Positions 56,527-64,000 of a stretch of DNA of 64,000 nt are shown one piece after another (position 1 is the first letter of the stretch; the number at the start of each line of letters is the position of its first letter). The DNA is from Commensalibacter communis (GTDB taxonomy: Bacteria > Pseudomonadota > Alphaproteobacteria > Acetobacterales > Acetobacteraceae). The notes beneath the pieces are model-generated. The model made no database searches, was not told the origin of the DNA, and was given only the letters and a program-made list of their open reading frames with translations. The stretch lies in the NCBI RefSeq assembly GCF_947179015.1, contig NZ_CAMXCM010000004.1, positions 62,001-126,000 of the forward strand, given 5' to 3'. Position numbers and translations under genes: made by a program.

Positions 56527-57402
56527 ATGAACAGTCCGCAACACACAACCAAGCATACAGCCACAGGATTGTTAAAATTAATTCGACCCAAACAATGGGT
56601 TAAAAATATATTCCTTTTTGCACCTTTAATTTTTTCCAAGGAATTTTTGCATTTATATTCAGTATATCATGTGATTTTTGCTGCATTCTTGTTTTGTTTA
56701 GCAGCCTCGGCTGTCTATATCGTCAATGATTTGAATGATATAGAACAGGACAAAACCCATCCAGAAAAACGAAAAAAACGTCCTCTTGCCTCTGGGGAAA
56801 TCTCTGTCAATAATGCAATATTGTTACTAGGCGCAATATATATTGGATTATTCGCAGCGTGGTTTGTAACTCCAAAAGTCATTAATGTTATCATTGTTTA
56901 TATCGCTATAAATCTTCTTTACAGCTTTAAATTAAAGCATGAACCTGTCATTGAAATTTTTATTGTCGCTTTTGGGTTTGTCTTAAGAGTATATGCAGGG
57001 GCTGTGGCGCTTAATGTGCCAGTATCCAATTGGATGTTTGTTACAACGCTCAGTCTTTCTTTATATTTAGCCTCTATCAAACGCCGACAAGAGTTAATCC
57101 AAAACGGCTCTCAAAGCAGAGGCGTGCTGAGTCATTACTCTGTTACGCTCATCAATCGCTTTGCCGAAATGTCTGCAACCTCAGCGATTATCTTTTACAG
57201 CTTGTATGTAATGACTGTTCAATCTAAACTGATTGTTACTATTCCTTTTGTTATGTTTGGATTATTTCGGTATTGGTTTATCGTAGAAACGTTAAGAGAT
57301 GGGGAATCTCCTACCGATGTTGTCATTTATGACAAGCAAATCCTTTTAACCGTTCTTTTTTGGGCTGGGTTTTGTATATGGGTTTTAATTCCAAGGCATT
57401 AG
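56527..57402 (+). CDS. UbiA-type prenyltransferase (DPPR synthase-like)
   Basis: 291 residues, multi-helix UbiA family. The first Asp motif is NDLNDIEQDKTHPEKRKKRP, and LLKLIRPKQWVKN plus GFVLRVYAGAVALNVPVSNW match the decaprenyl-phosphate phosphoribosyltransferase group. That enzyme joins PRPP to polyprenyl phosphate to make a ribose donor for furanose glycans. It is coupled to gtrA. The epimerase genes (DprE1/E2) are not in the window, so the end product is not known. Confidence 0.83.
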   Translation: MNSPQHTTKHTATGLLKLIRPKQWVKNIFLFAPLIFSKEFLHLYSVYHVIFAAFLFCLAASAVYIVNDLNDIEQDKTHPEKRKKRPLASGEISVNNAILLLGAIYIGLFAAWFVTPKVINVIIVYIAINLLYSFKLKHEPVIEIFIVAFGFVLRVYAGAVALNVPVSNWMFVTTLSLSLYLASIKRRQELIQNGSQSRGVLSHYSVTLINRFAEMSATSAIIFYSLYVMTVQSKLIVTIPFVMFGLFRYWFIVETLRDGESPTDVVIYDKQILLTVLFWAGFCIWVLIPRH

Positions 57403-57898
57403 AGTAAGATAACGCAAATTATGAGTTTTTATCTTTACTTCATTACTCCATAATCTCTTGGTTACGCATCGTTTTTGTGAAATTTATCATCAACCCCGTC
57501 AGAGCCTAACAGCTTGCTTTTTAAAATGATTGAGTATCAAGCAATTTCAGAAATCATTGCGCAATTAATAACAGTGTGGTTGTATTATTTTATTAGTAAT
57601 TTAGAGTCGTAAAATAACATAAATGATAAAAATCAAATTGATTTTATAATATTCACAAAACATAACGAAAAATCAATTTGTAGAAGGCAATTTTTAAATA
57701 AATGAAAAAACTAATTTGTTTTTAATAATTTATCAACCTATTCTTGCATTTACCATCAATTAAACCCTCTTACTTTCATATGAAATGTTTTTATTTAAAT
57801 AATATTCTTTGTTAATCATAAATTGTTTATTTTGAACATATCCATACCAATGGTAATCTGAGTTTGGTTTAAATAACTATAATTAAAGGAATCCCTAA
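57403..57898. other. 496-bp AT-rich gap before the aldehyde dehydrogenase
   Basis: No gene is seen. A 28-codon frame at 57525 lacks a ribosome site and a family. The last 100 bases should carry the promoter of the three-gene aldehyde dehydrogenase-gabT block. Confidence 0.55.
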
Positions 57899-59332
57899 AT
57901 GAGCGTAACAAAATTAAAACATTTTATTAATGGGAAATTTGTTGAAGCTAAATCTTCTGAGTATTTTGACTTAATCAGCCCAGTAACGGGCAAAGTAATT
58001 GCGCAATCCCCAATAGCTACTCAAGAAGAAGTAGACGCAGCATACGCAGCTGCAAAAGAAGCATTTAAAATCTGGGGCAGAACCACTCCTTCTGAACGTC
58101 AAAAAGCATTATTGAAACTGGCTGATGCAATCGAAGCAAACAGCGATGCACTTGTTGAAGCACAAAGCCGTAACACAGGACAAATCAAAGCATTAATCGC
58201 TTCTGAAGAAGTTGCCGTTTCTGCCGATCAAGTCCGTTTCTTTGCAGGTGCAGCACGTTGTTTAGAAGGGAAATCAACTGGCGAATATATGCATGGATTG
58301 ACCTCCAGCATTCGTCGTGAACCACTGGGCGTTGTTGGACAAGTCGCGCCTTGGAACTATCCTTTAATGATGGCTATTTGGAAAATCATTCCTGCTTTGG
58401 CTGCTGGGAACACTGTAGTTTTAAAACCAAGTGACACCACACCAGAAAGCACCCTATTACTTGCTGAAATCGCAGCACCATTTTTCCCTGCTGGTGCGAT
58501 TAACGTCCTTCTTGGTAAAGCAGAAACAGGTTCACAAATCGTTTCTCATAAAACAGCAGCACTTGTTTCTATTACCGGTTCTGTTCGCGCTGGACTAGCT
58601 GTTGCTGCATCTGCTGCACAAAACCTGACCCGTGCACATCTTGAATTAGGTGGTAAAGCACCTGTTGTTGTATTTGCTGATGCTGATCTTGAAAAAGCTG
58701 CCGCTCATATCGCCATGACAGGGTTCTTTAATGCAGGTCAAGATTGCACGGCTGCAACACGCGTATTGGTCGAAGAATCTGTTCATGATAAATTCCTTGA
58801 ATTATTAGCCAAAGAAGCCAAAGCAACAAAATTTGGTTCTCCTGATGACAGTGATGCGCTTTATGGTGCATTAAATAATGCAAACCAATTAAAGCATGTC
58901 CAAGGCTTTATTGATCGTTTGCCTCCTCATGCGAAAATCCAAGCTGGTGGTAAAGCAGGCAATCGTGAAGGGTTCTATTTCGAAGCAACCGTTATCAGCC
59001 ATCTAAAACAAGATGATGAAGTTATTCAAAAAGAAATCTTTGGTCCAGTCATTACCGTTCAAAGCTTTAAAGACGAAGCAGACGGTGTATTCAAAGCCAA
59101 TGACGTTGAATTTGGATTGGCATCTAGCGTTTGGACAAAAAATCATGCACGTGCAACACGCCTATCACGTGATCTAGATTTCGGAACTGTGTGGATTAAC
59201 ACCCATATTCCTTTGGTTGGTGAAATGCCTCATGGTGGCTTCAAACATTCTGGCTATGGTAAAGATTTATCTTCATACGGTCTGGAAGAATATACACGTG
59301 TTAAACATGTCATGGCCTCTAACGAAGACTAG
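57899..59332 (+). CDS. Aminobutyraldehyde dehydrogenase-like ALDH
   Basis: 477 residues of the ALDH superfamily. GQVAPWNYPLMMAIWKI, HLELGGKAPVVVF (catalytic Glu) and FFNAGQDCTAATR (catalytic Cys) are in order, and EIFGPVITVQ follows. The GQDCTA form is typical of gamma-aminobutyraldehyde and betaine aldehyde dehydrogenases. It would oxidise 4-aminobutanal to GABA with NAD+. It is followed after 10 bases by the SnoaL protein and then gabT, which supports the amine role. Confidence 0.9.
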   Translation: MSVTKLKHFINGKFVEAKSSEYFDLISPVTGKVIAQSPIATQEEVDAAYAAAKEAFKIWGRTTPSERQKALLKLADAIEANSDALVEAQSRNTGQIKALIASEEVAVSADQVRFFAGAARCLEGKSTGEYMHGLTSSIRREPLGVVGQVAPWNYPLMMAIWKIIPALAAGNTVVLKPSDTTPESTLLLAEIAAPFFPAGAINVLLGKAETGSQIVSHKTAALVSITGSVRAGLAVAASAAQNLTRAHLELGGKAPVVVFADADLEKAAAHIAMTGFFNAGQDCTAATRVLVEESVHDKFLELLAKEAKATKFGSPDDSDALYGALNNANQLKHVQGFIDRLPPHAKIQAGGKAGNREGFYFEATVISHLKQDDEVIQKEIFGPVITVQSFKDEADGVFKANDVEFGLASSVWTKNHARATRLSRDLDFGTVWINTHIPLVGEMPHGGFKHSGYGKDLSSYGLEEYTRVKHVMASNED

Positions 59333-59342
59333 GATTTTTTGA

Positions 59343-60116
59343 ATGTCGAAAGAACAAAATAAAGCATTAGTGTTAAAAGCACATAATATGTTGTTTTCTG
59401 ATAAAGATATCAAAGCGCTTGAACTCTATTTTTCACCAGATTTTATCGAGCATTCTCCATTGGTTGCTGATGGCATCCCTGGTTTAAAAGAACTTGTCGC
59501 AAGTTGTCCTGACATGGACTATAAAGTCAGCCGTGTATTGGGTGACGATAATGGTCTGGTCGCTTTACATGGTCGTTTTGTCGGGCTTGATGAAAACCCA
59601 TTGGTTGGATTTGATATTTATCGTGTAGAAAATGGTAAAATCGTTGAACATTGGGATGGTTTAGTTGCAGAAGCTGAAAAAAACATCAGTGGACGCACTC
59701 AACTGGATGGCCCAACCGAAGTCGATTCAAAAGTAGATAGTGACACAAATCGCCAGTTAGTAAAGAAATTCTTTACTGAAACCCTAATCGGTGGCGATTA
59801 TAGCGGTTTTGAACGCTATAGTGATGGGAAAACATTCTATCAACACAGCCCAGATATTGGCGATGGTGTTCAACCCGTTATTGATTTCCTTGAGCAACTG
59901 AAAGCCGATGGATCAGCATTACATTACGATAAAATCCACCGTACTGTTGCTGATGGTCAATTTGTGTTGACCCATTCAGAAGGATCGATTGCTGGCGCAC
60001 GTCATGCTTATTTTGAGCTATGGCGCGTCGAAAACGGTAAAATCATCGAGTTATGGGACTCTATACCAGCGGTTCCAAGCGATGAAGATGCCGTTCATAA
60101 TTATGGTATTTTTTAA
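59343..60116 (+). CDS. Tandem SnoaL/NTF2-like domain protein
   Basis: 257 residues made of two NTF2-like (SnoaL) domains of about 120 residues each. Both show FSPDFIEHSP / KTFYQHSPDI and the end VENGKIVEHWDG / VENGKIIELWDS. Such cone folds bind small ligands or act as isomerases. Its place between ALDH and gabT suggests a helper of amine or aldehyde handling, but the activity is unknown. Confidence 0.82.
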   Translation: MSKEQNKALVLKAHNMLFSDKDIKALELYFSPDFIEHSPLVADGIPGLKELVASCPDMDYKVSRVLGDDNGLVALHGRFVGLDENPLVGFDIYRVENGKIVEHWDGLVAEAEKNISGRTQLDGPTEVDSKVDSDTNRQLVKKFFTETLIGGDYSGFERYSDGKTFYQHSPDIGDGVQPVIDFLEQLKADGSALHYDKIHRTVADGQFVLTHSEGSIAGARHAYFELWRVENGKIIELWDSIPAVPSDEDAVHNYGIF

Positions 60117-60183
60117 AAAGAAACGCTATACAAACAGCTTGCTCTTCGTGGGCAAGCGTGAATATTAGCTAATTGAGAAAAAA

Positions 60184-61464
60184 ATGAAGAATTCTGACTT
60201 AATGAAACGTAAAGAAAAATCAATGCCAAAAGGCTTTGCTATTGGTTTTCCTTTCTTTGCAGACCGTGCAAAAAATGCTGAAATTTGGGATGTAGAGGGC
60301 AACCGCTATATCGATTTTATTGGGGGTATTGGTGTATTAAATACAGGTCATACTCATCCAAAGATTACAGCAGCCGTCAAAGCACAAGTTGATAAATTTT
60401 CTCATACAGCGACTCAAGTTGTTGGCTTTGAAAATATTATTACCTTGGCAGAAAAACTGTGTGAAAAAGCACCAATTTCAGGAGATAAAAAAGCTGTATT
60501 TTTCTCAACAGGTGCAGAAGCCGTTGAAAATGCAGTTAAAATTGCTCGTGCTGCAACAAAACGTTTCGGTGTGATTGCATTTGATGCTGGGTATCATGGT
60601 CGTACCATTTATACATTGGCAATGACAGGTAAAGTTGCCCCTTATAAGCAAGATTTCGGGGTCATGCCTGGTGGTATTTTCCGTATTCCTTTCCCTGTTG
60701 AAAGCTTTGGCGTTACAGAAGAAGCATCATTAATTGCTTTGGAAAAACTCTTCAAAACCGATATTGCACCAACAGATGTTGCTGCCATTATTTTTGAACC
60801 TATCCAAGGTGAAGGTGGTTTCCACTTTATGCCGCCTTCTTTTGCGAAGAAACTTCGTGAAATTGCCGACAAACATGGCATTAAAATCATTTGTGACGAA
60901 GTACAATCTGGGTATGGACGTTCTGGTACATTCTTTGCAACGGAACAACTCGGCATTGAACCAGATCTTATGACCACAGCAAAAAGTCTTGCTGGTGGTT
61001 ATCCTTTGTCTGGTGTGGTTGGTAAAGCTGAGATTATGGACAGTGTCTCCCCTGGTGGATTGGGTGGAACCTATGCCGGTAGCCCAGTTGCTGTTGCTGC
61101 TGCTTTGGCTGTATTAGAAGTTTTCGAAGAAGAAAATCTTTTACAACGCAGCAACGACCTTGGTAAAAAAATTGCTGCATTCCTGAATGGGTTAAAAGCT
61201 AAAGGCGGTGCATTTACCCGTATTGGTGAAGTTCGCCACCGTGGTGGAATGCTTGCATTTGATATTTTAAATGCTGAAGGTAAACCTGATGCGGATACAA
61301 CCAAAACCCTTGCAGGTCATGCCAGAGATAATGGTCTGATGTTGGCAACTTGTGGTCTTTTCGCGAATTCTATTCGTGTCTTGGTGCCATTAACGGTTGA
61401 AGATAATATCTTAGATGAAGCTCTTGGAATTCTTGAAAAATCCTTGGTTGCAGTTTTGAAATAA
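60184..61464 (+). CDS. gabT: 4-aminobutyrate aminotransferase
   Basis: 426 residues, class III PLP aminotransferase. GGIGVLNTGHTHP, FFSTGAEAVENAVKIAR, FEPIQGEGGF, CDEVQSGYGRSG and TTAKSLAGGYPLSG with the PLP Lys are in order. It moves the amino group of GABA to 2-oxoglutarate, giving succinic semialdehyde. The succinic semialdehyde dehydrogenase is not adjacent. The hairpin at 61491 ends the block. Confidence 0.93.
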   Translation: MKNSDLMKRKEKSMPKGFAIGFPFFADRAKNAEIWDVEGNRYIDFIGGIGVLNTGHTHPKITAAVKAQVDKFSHTATQVVGFENIITLAEKLCEKAPISGDKKAVFFSTGAEAVENAVKIARAATKRFGVIAFDAGYHGRTIYTLAMTGKVAPYKQDFGVMPGGIFRIPFPVESFGVTEEASLIALEKLFKTDIAPTDVAAIIFEPIQGEGGFHFMPPSFAKKLREIADKHGIKIICDEVQSGYGRSGTFFATEQLGIEPDLMTTAKSLAGGYPLSGVVGKAEIMDSVSPGGLGGTYAGSPVAVAAALAVLEVFEEENLLQRSNDLGKKIAAFLNGLKAKGGAFTRIGEVRHRGGMLAFDILNAEGKPDADTTKTLAGHARDNGLMLATCGLFANSIRVLVPLTVEDNILDEALGILEKSLVAVLK

Positions 61465-61490
61465 TTTTTTAAAGCATACTAAGATCGATG

Positions 61491-61523
61491 AAAAGGCATT
61501 GTTGTTACAATGCCTTTTCTTTT
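61491..61523. terminator. Intrinsic terminator after gabT
   Basis: AAAAGGCATTGT and ACAATGCCTTTT form a perfect 12-base stem with a 4-base loop followed by T-rich sequence on both strands. It serves gabT and the convergent gene at 61538. Confidence 0.87.
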
Positions 61524-61537
61524 ATGACAATTAAACT

Positions 61538-62140
61538 TTATTTTTCACTTCTACTTCGGTCAAACCAACGTAACTGTGTCTTATCAGCTGGTACCATCAA
61601 ACATTCTTTCCACTCTCCATAAAAAGGTCGGGATTGATAGTGACATGATACATAAAAGAAATCATTTTTGGATGTTATTTCGTAATAATCTGCTCTTCCA
61701 GACGCAACATGGAAATAATGATCGTTAGGGGGATCTGCTCTAAAATTATCGTCATATTCAACAAGATCAAAAAAGACAAACTTCACCAGCCGATGATGAT
61801 ACATAAAAATAGCTAGTGTATTAATGCGTTGAAAATCACCTGAAACCCCTGTAACTTTTTGAATAGCTTGATTGCTATAAGCATCCCCTCGTGGAAAAAT
61901 ATACGCTTGATCCCATACGAAGGGTGTTAATTCATGTAAACTAATTTTACAGGTTGGTTGTTGAAAACATTGGGGATGAATAGCATTATATAGGTAGTCT
62001 TCAAAGGGTTTAGATGACCATATATAGATTAAAAATCCCACGAACAAGACGATAAAAAGACCTATTAGTCCAAATAAAGAAATAATAAAATTTTTAGAGA
62101 ATTTTATTATATGACCATTTCTTGCTGTTACTGCAATCAA
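61538..62140 (-). CDS. Membrane-anchored hypothetical protein (paralog A)
   Basis: 200 residues. One membrane helix at about 19-45 (IISLFGLIGLFIVLFVGFLI) anchors an extracytoplasmic domain with Cys pairs (HPQCFQQPTC, YVSCHY, KECLMV) and PFVWDQAYIFPRGD. Its paralog lies 94 bases further on. No family is recognised. The Cys spacing suggests disulfides in the periplasm. Confidence 0.68.
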   Translation of the reverse strand: MIAVTARNGHIIKFSKNFIISLFGLIGLFIVLFVGFLIYIWSSKPFEDYLYNAIHPQCFQQPTCKISLHELTPFVWDQAYIFPRGDAYSNQAIQKVTGVSGDFQRINTLAIFMYHHRLVKFVFFDLVEYDDNFRADPPNDHYFHVASGRADYYEITSKNDFFYVSCHYQSRPFYGEWKECLMVPADKTQLRWFDRSRSEK

Positions 62141-62234
62141 ACTAAAGAACTCATAAAAAATAATCTTACTAACTCAATTATGTTAGAAAACAATAGTTAC
62201 ATGTTTCATATATCATTTCCAATATAATTCAATT

Positions 62235-62851
62235 TCACTCTTGTTTATTATATGGTTTCTCAAGATAAACTTGTTTCAAATTAGTAAAACCTAAAAAACA
62301 AGTTTTTATCGTGCCTTGAAAATATTTGTCTGTATCACATCCAGCATCAAGCAAATCATTGTCGGGTGTTATTTCATAATATTTAATATAAACAGTATCA
62401 TTAAATTGATTAATATCCCCCGAATAATGCAACTCATTTAATGATGATTTTCCCATCATGAAGCCGATTGCAACGGTCTTATTCACCCCTCCCCATAAAG
62501 AGAAGGAAAATTTCAGATCAGCATGATCGTAAACTTCAAAAATTTGATATTTTACAAGATGATTGTGGTATTTAAATAAAATCAGAACATCCCTTCTCCC
62601 AAGGTCAAAATCGCCCTTGGTGCCTGTGATGGATTTAATATCATAATTACTATATCCATTTTCTTCCAAAAAGAAATATGCCTTATCCCATTGAAAAGGC
62701 ATAATTTCTTGAAGATGAATTTGACAATTTTCTCGATTCTTACAGGCTTTTTCAACCCCCCGAAAATAATTGCATTTCTAACGATGGGAACAACCACGCA
62801 TATGAATAAAAAGCACATATTAAAATCAAAGTAAAACGTATAAATTTTCAC
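62235..62851 (-). pseudogene. Frameshifted paralog B of the same membrane protein
   Basis: The C-terminal 155 residues (from MPFQWDKAYFFLEENG) match paralog A. Upstream of that ATG the same frame still reads paralog-like sequence (EKACKNRENCQIHLQEI against HPQCFQQPTCKISLHEL) and then hits a stop. The membrane helix is in another frame, from ATG 62851 (MKIYTFYFDFNMCFLF to VRNAIIFGG). The frames meet at a run of six C (62756-62761). Adding one base there joins them into one protein of about 205 residues, close to paralog A at 200. It is either broken, phase variable, or a sequence error. Confidence 0.75.
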
Positions 62852-62978
62852 CTCAATAATGATTTTAATATTGTTATCCCAAAATCTATAATTCTTTTTA
62901 ATGTGTTGAATATAAACAATATAAGTGTTTTCATTATTTATATTCCTATAAACTTTATCTTGATATTAGACAAAGCAA

Positions 62979-63007
62979 AATAAGTTGGCAATTAATACCA
63001 ACTTATT
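62979..63007 (-). terminator. Terminator of the YceI gene
   Basis: AATAAGTTGG and CCAACTTATT form a perfect 10-base stem with a 9-base loop. On the minus strand a TTTT run follows. It lies 23 bases past the YceI stop. Confidence 0.7.
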
Positions 63008-63029
63008 ATCATCATTACATCATATTTTA

Positions 63030-63662
63030 TTATTTTTTCTCAAAAGCAGCAGCAATGTTTAAATCGACCTCGTTTCCAACTTTGGGTAAATAGGTCATAA
63101 TTCCGAAATCGCCACGGTTAATTTTGCCTGTAATTTGGAACCCAACGGTATAGGCTTTGTTTAATGGATTAATCCCTGCCCCAATATAAGACACATGTAA
63201 TGTGACTGGTTTAGTAACACCATGCAGAGTCAAGTTCCCTGTTACATCTGCAGTTTTATCTCCCGTTTTAACAGATTTCGTCGAGACAAAATGCGCTGTT
63301 GGATATTTTGCTGCATCAAACCAATTTGGATCTTTTAATTCTGTGGTCAATTTTGTGCTGGTTGTTTGAATGCTTTGAATAGGGATTTCGATCGTTAATT
63401 TGCTTTTACTAACATCGTGAATATTCAAATTTAATGAGCCCGCAATATCCGAAAAATTACCTGAATAATTCGTAAATCCGAAATGAGAGACTGAGAATAT
63501 AATTTGAGTGTGATAAGGATCAATCTTATAGTTGCCATTTTTAACATCCTGAATCGTGCTGACAACATCAGATCCTGTTTGCTGAGCAGAAACCGCATAG
63601 GCACCTTCTGTTGCTAAAAATAAAGCGGTTGCACTAAATAGCGCTGCAATAATTTTTTTCAT
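63030..63662 (-). CDS. YceI family periplasmic protein
   Basis: 210 residues with a signal peptide (ATEGAYAVSAQ). The YceI lipocalin-like barrel is clear: YKIDPYHTQIIFSVSHFGFTNYSG, IQTTSTKLTTELKDPNWFDAAKYPTA (broken by family-typical loops), and GNLTLHGVTKPVTLHV. Members bind isoprenoid or polyprenyl lipids in the periplasm. It is divergent from a LysR gene at 63790, a possible regulator. Confidence 0.93.
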   Translation of the reverse strand: MKKIIAALFSATALFLATEGAYAVSAQQTGSDVVSTIQDVKNGNYKIDPYHTQIIFSVSHFGFTNYSGNFSDIAGSLNLNIHDVSKSKLTIEIPIQSIQTTSTKLTTELKDPNWFDAAKYPTAHFVSTKSVKTGDKTADVTGNLTLHGVTKPVTLHVSYIGAGINPLNKAYTVGFQITGKINRGDFGIMTYLPKVGNEVDLNIAAAFEKK

Positions 63663-63789
63663 AATTTTTTCCTTTGCTTAATATTTCAAACTATATTTTA
63701 ATCTATTGTAATCGACTATAAAGAGTTCTTTATCTTTGAAAAGACCTCTTTTTATTAAAAGATTATAAACTATGAGTGTGAAATAAAAA

Positions 63790-64000
63790 ATGCTTGATCG
63801 TATTACCAGCATGCAAATCTTTGTTAAAGTCGTCCATACGGGCAGCTTTTCCGCCGCAGGACGAGCCTTTCACTTGTCGCCAACGATGGTCACCAAACAT
63901 ATTAATGCACTAGAGCAACGATTAAATTGCACCCTATTACACCGAACTACACGCAAGATTTCTTTAACAGAAGCTGGCACTTTATTTTACCAAGGCTGCG
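63790..64000 (+). CDS. LysR family regulator, 5' end only
   Basis: The first 70 residues of a LysR protein, cut by the window edge. The helix-turn-helix is complete: MLDRITSMQIFVKVVHTG, SFSAAGRAFHLSPTMVTKHI, LEQRLNCTLLHRTTRKISLT. Its start is ATG 63790. It is divergent from the YceI gene across about 125 bases, so that gene is a candidate target. The effector domain is outside the window. Confidence 0.9.
   Translation, partial: MLDRITSMQIFVKVVHTGSFSAAGRAFHLSPTMVTKHINALEQRLNCTLLHRTTRKISLTEAGTLFYQGC

Noticed and set aside
57525-57612. 28-codon frame in the gap before the aldehyde dehydrogenase
   Set aside because: No ribosome site and no recognisable sequence.

Overview
This 64 kb window is AT-rich bacterial chromosome. 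The gene set and order point to an alphaproteobacterium of the family Acetobacteraceae (acetic acid bacteria). Clues are the serS-tatC-tatB-scpB-scpA-SPOR-argS-dgt block, the murA/hisG/hisD/infA/maf/rng/yacG block, a Tat-exported dehydrogenase paired with a triheme cytochrome c, and low GC. The low GC and reduced feel fit an insect-gut genus such as Commensalibacter. That genus name is inference from memory, not a database result.

Layout. 0-5.9 kb: a Sel1-repeat gene end, a GNAT acetyltransferase, rplM-rpsI, an SDR, tRNA-His, and a benzoylformate decarboxylase gene cut by one in-frame amber codon, with a divergent LysR regulator. 5.9-11.1 kb: an iron/heme uptake unit (TonB-dependent receptor, heme oxygenase, exbB-exbD-tonB) with two Fur-like boxes in the divergent promoter region. 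11.2-17.3 kb: accessory DNA with a serine recombinase, a decayed small gene, a YbdG-type MscS channel, a pabB-pabC fusion, and two secreted proteins built of 17-residue repeats. 17.7-22.8 kb: tyrS, a molbindin, a squalene/phytoene synthase-fold protein without its Asp motifs, sodB, yajC and a DUF815 ATPase. 22.9-25.35 kb: a three-gene cassette (phage tail terminator-like protein, glycine-zipper toxin-like protein, candidate immunity protein) between DUF815 and serS. 25.4-34.5 kb: serS-tatC-tatB, scpB-scpA, SPOR, argS, dgt and xth. 34.6-37.5 kb: a glycosyltransferase-like gene and two related secreted proteins. 37.6-46.1 kb: glk, a 44-residue basic protein, dcd, murA, a DUF6338 pair, hisG, hisD, infA, maf, rng, yacG and tRNA-Phe. 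46.1-51.7 kb: a ribbon-helix-helix-like protein, proP, and two glycosyltransferases. 52-61.5 kb: a spermidine dehydrogenase-like flavoprotein with triheme cytochrome c, tehB, a gtrA-ubiA pair, an aminobutyraldehyde dehydrogenase, a double SnoaL protein and gabT. 61.5-64 kb: an intact/frameshifted paralog pair of membrane-anchored proteins, a YceI protein and the start of a LysR gene.

How genes work together. The heme cluster covers outer-membrane uptake, energy transduction and heme cleavage for iron. The 52-61.5 kb genes together would convert spermidine to 4-aminobutanal, then GABA, then succinic semialdehyde, with the first electrons entering the respiratory chain in the periplasm; this route is inferred from family assignments. 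TatB/TatC in the same window belong to the export route the first enzyme needs. The best candidate for an undescribed system is the 23.0-25.3 kb toxin/immunity cassette with its phage-tail-like first gene. Signs of ongoing gene decay (mdlC amber, a stop at codon 5 of a small gene, a poly-G frameshift) recur across the window.
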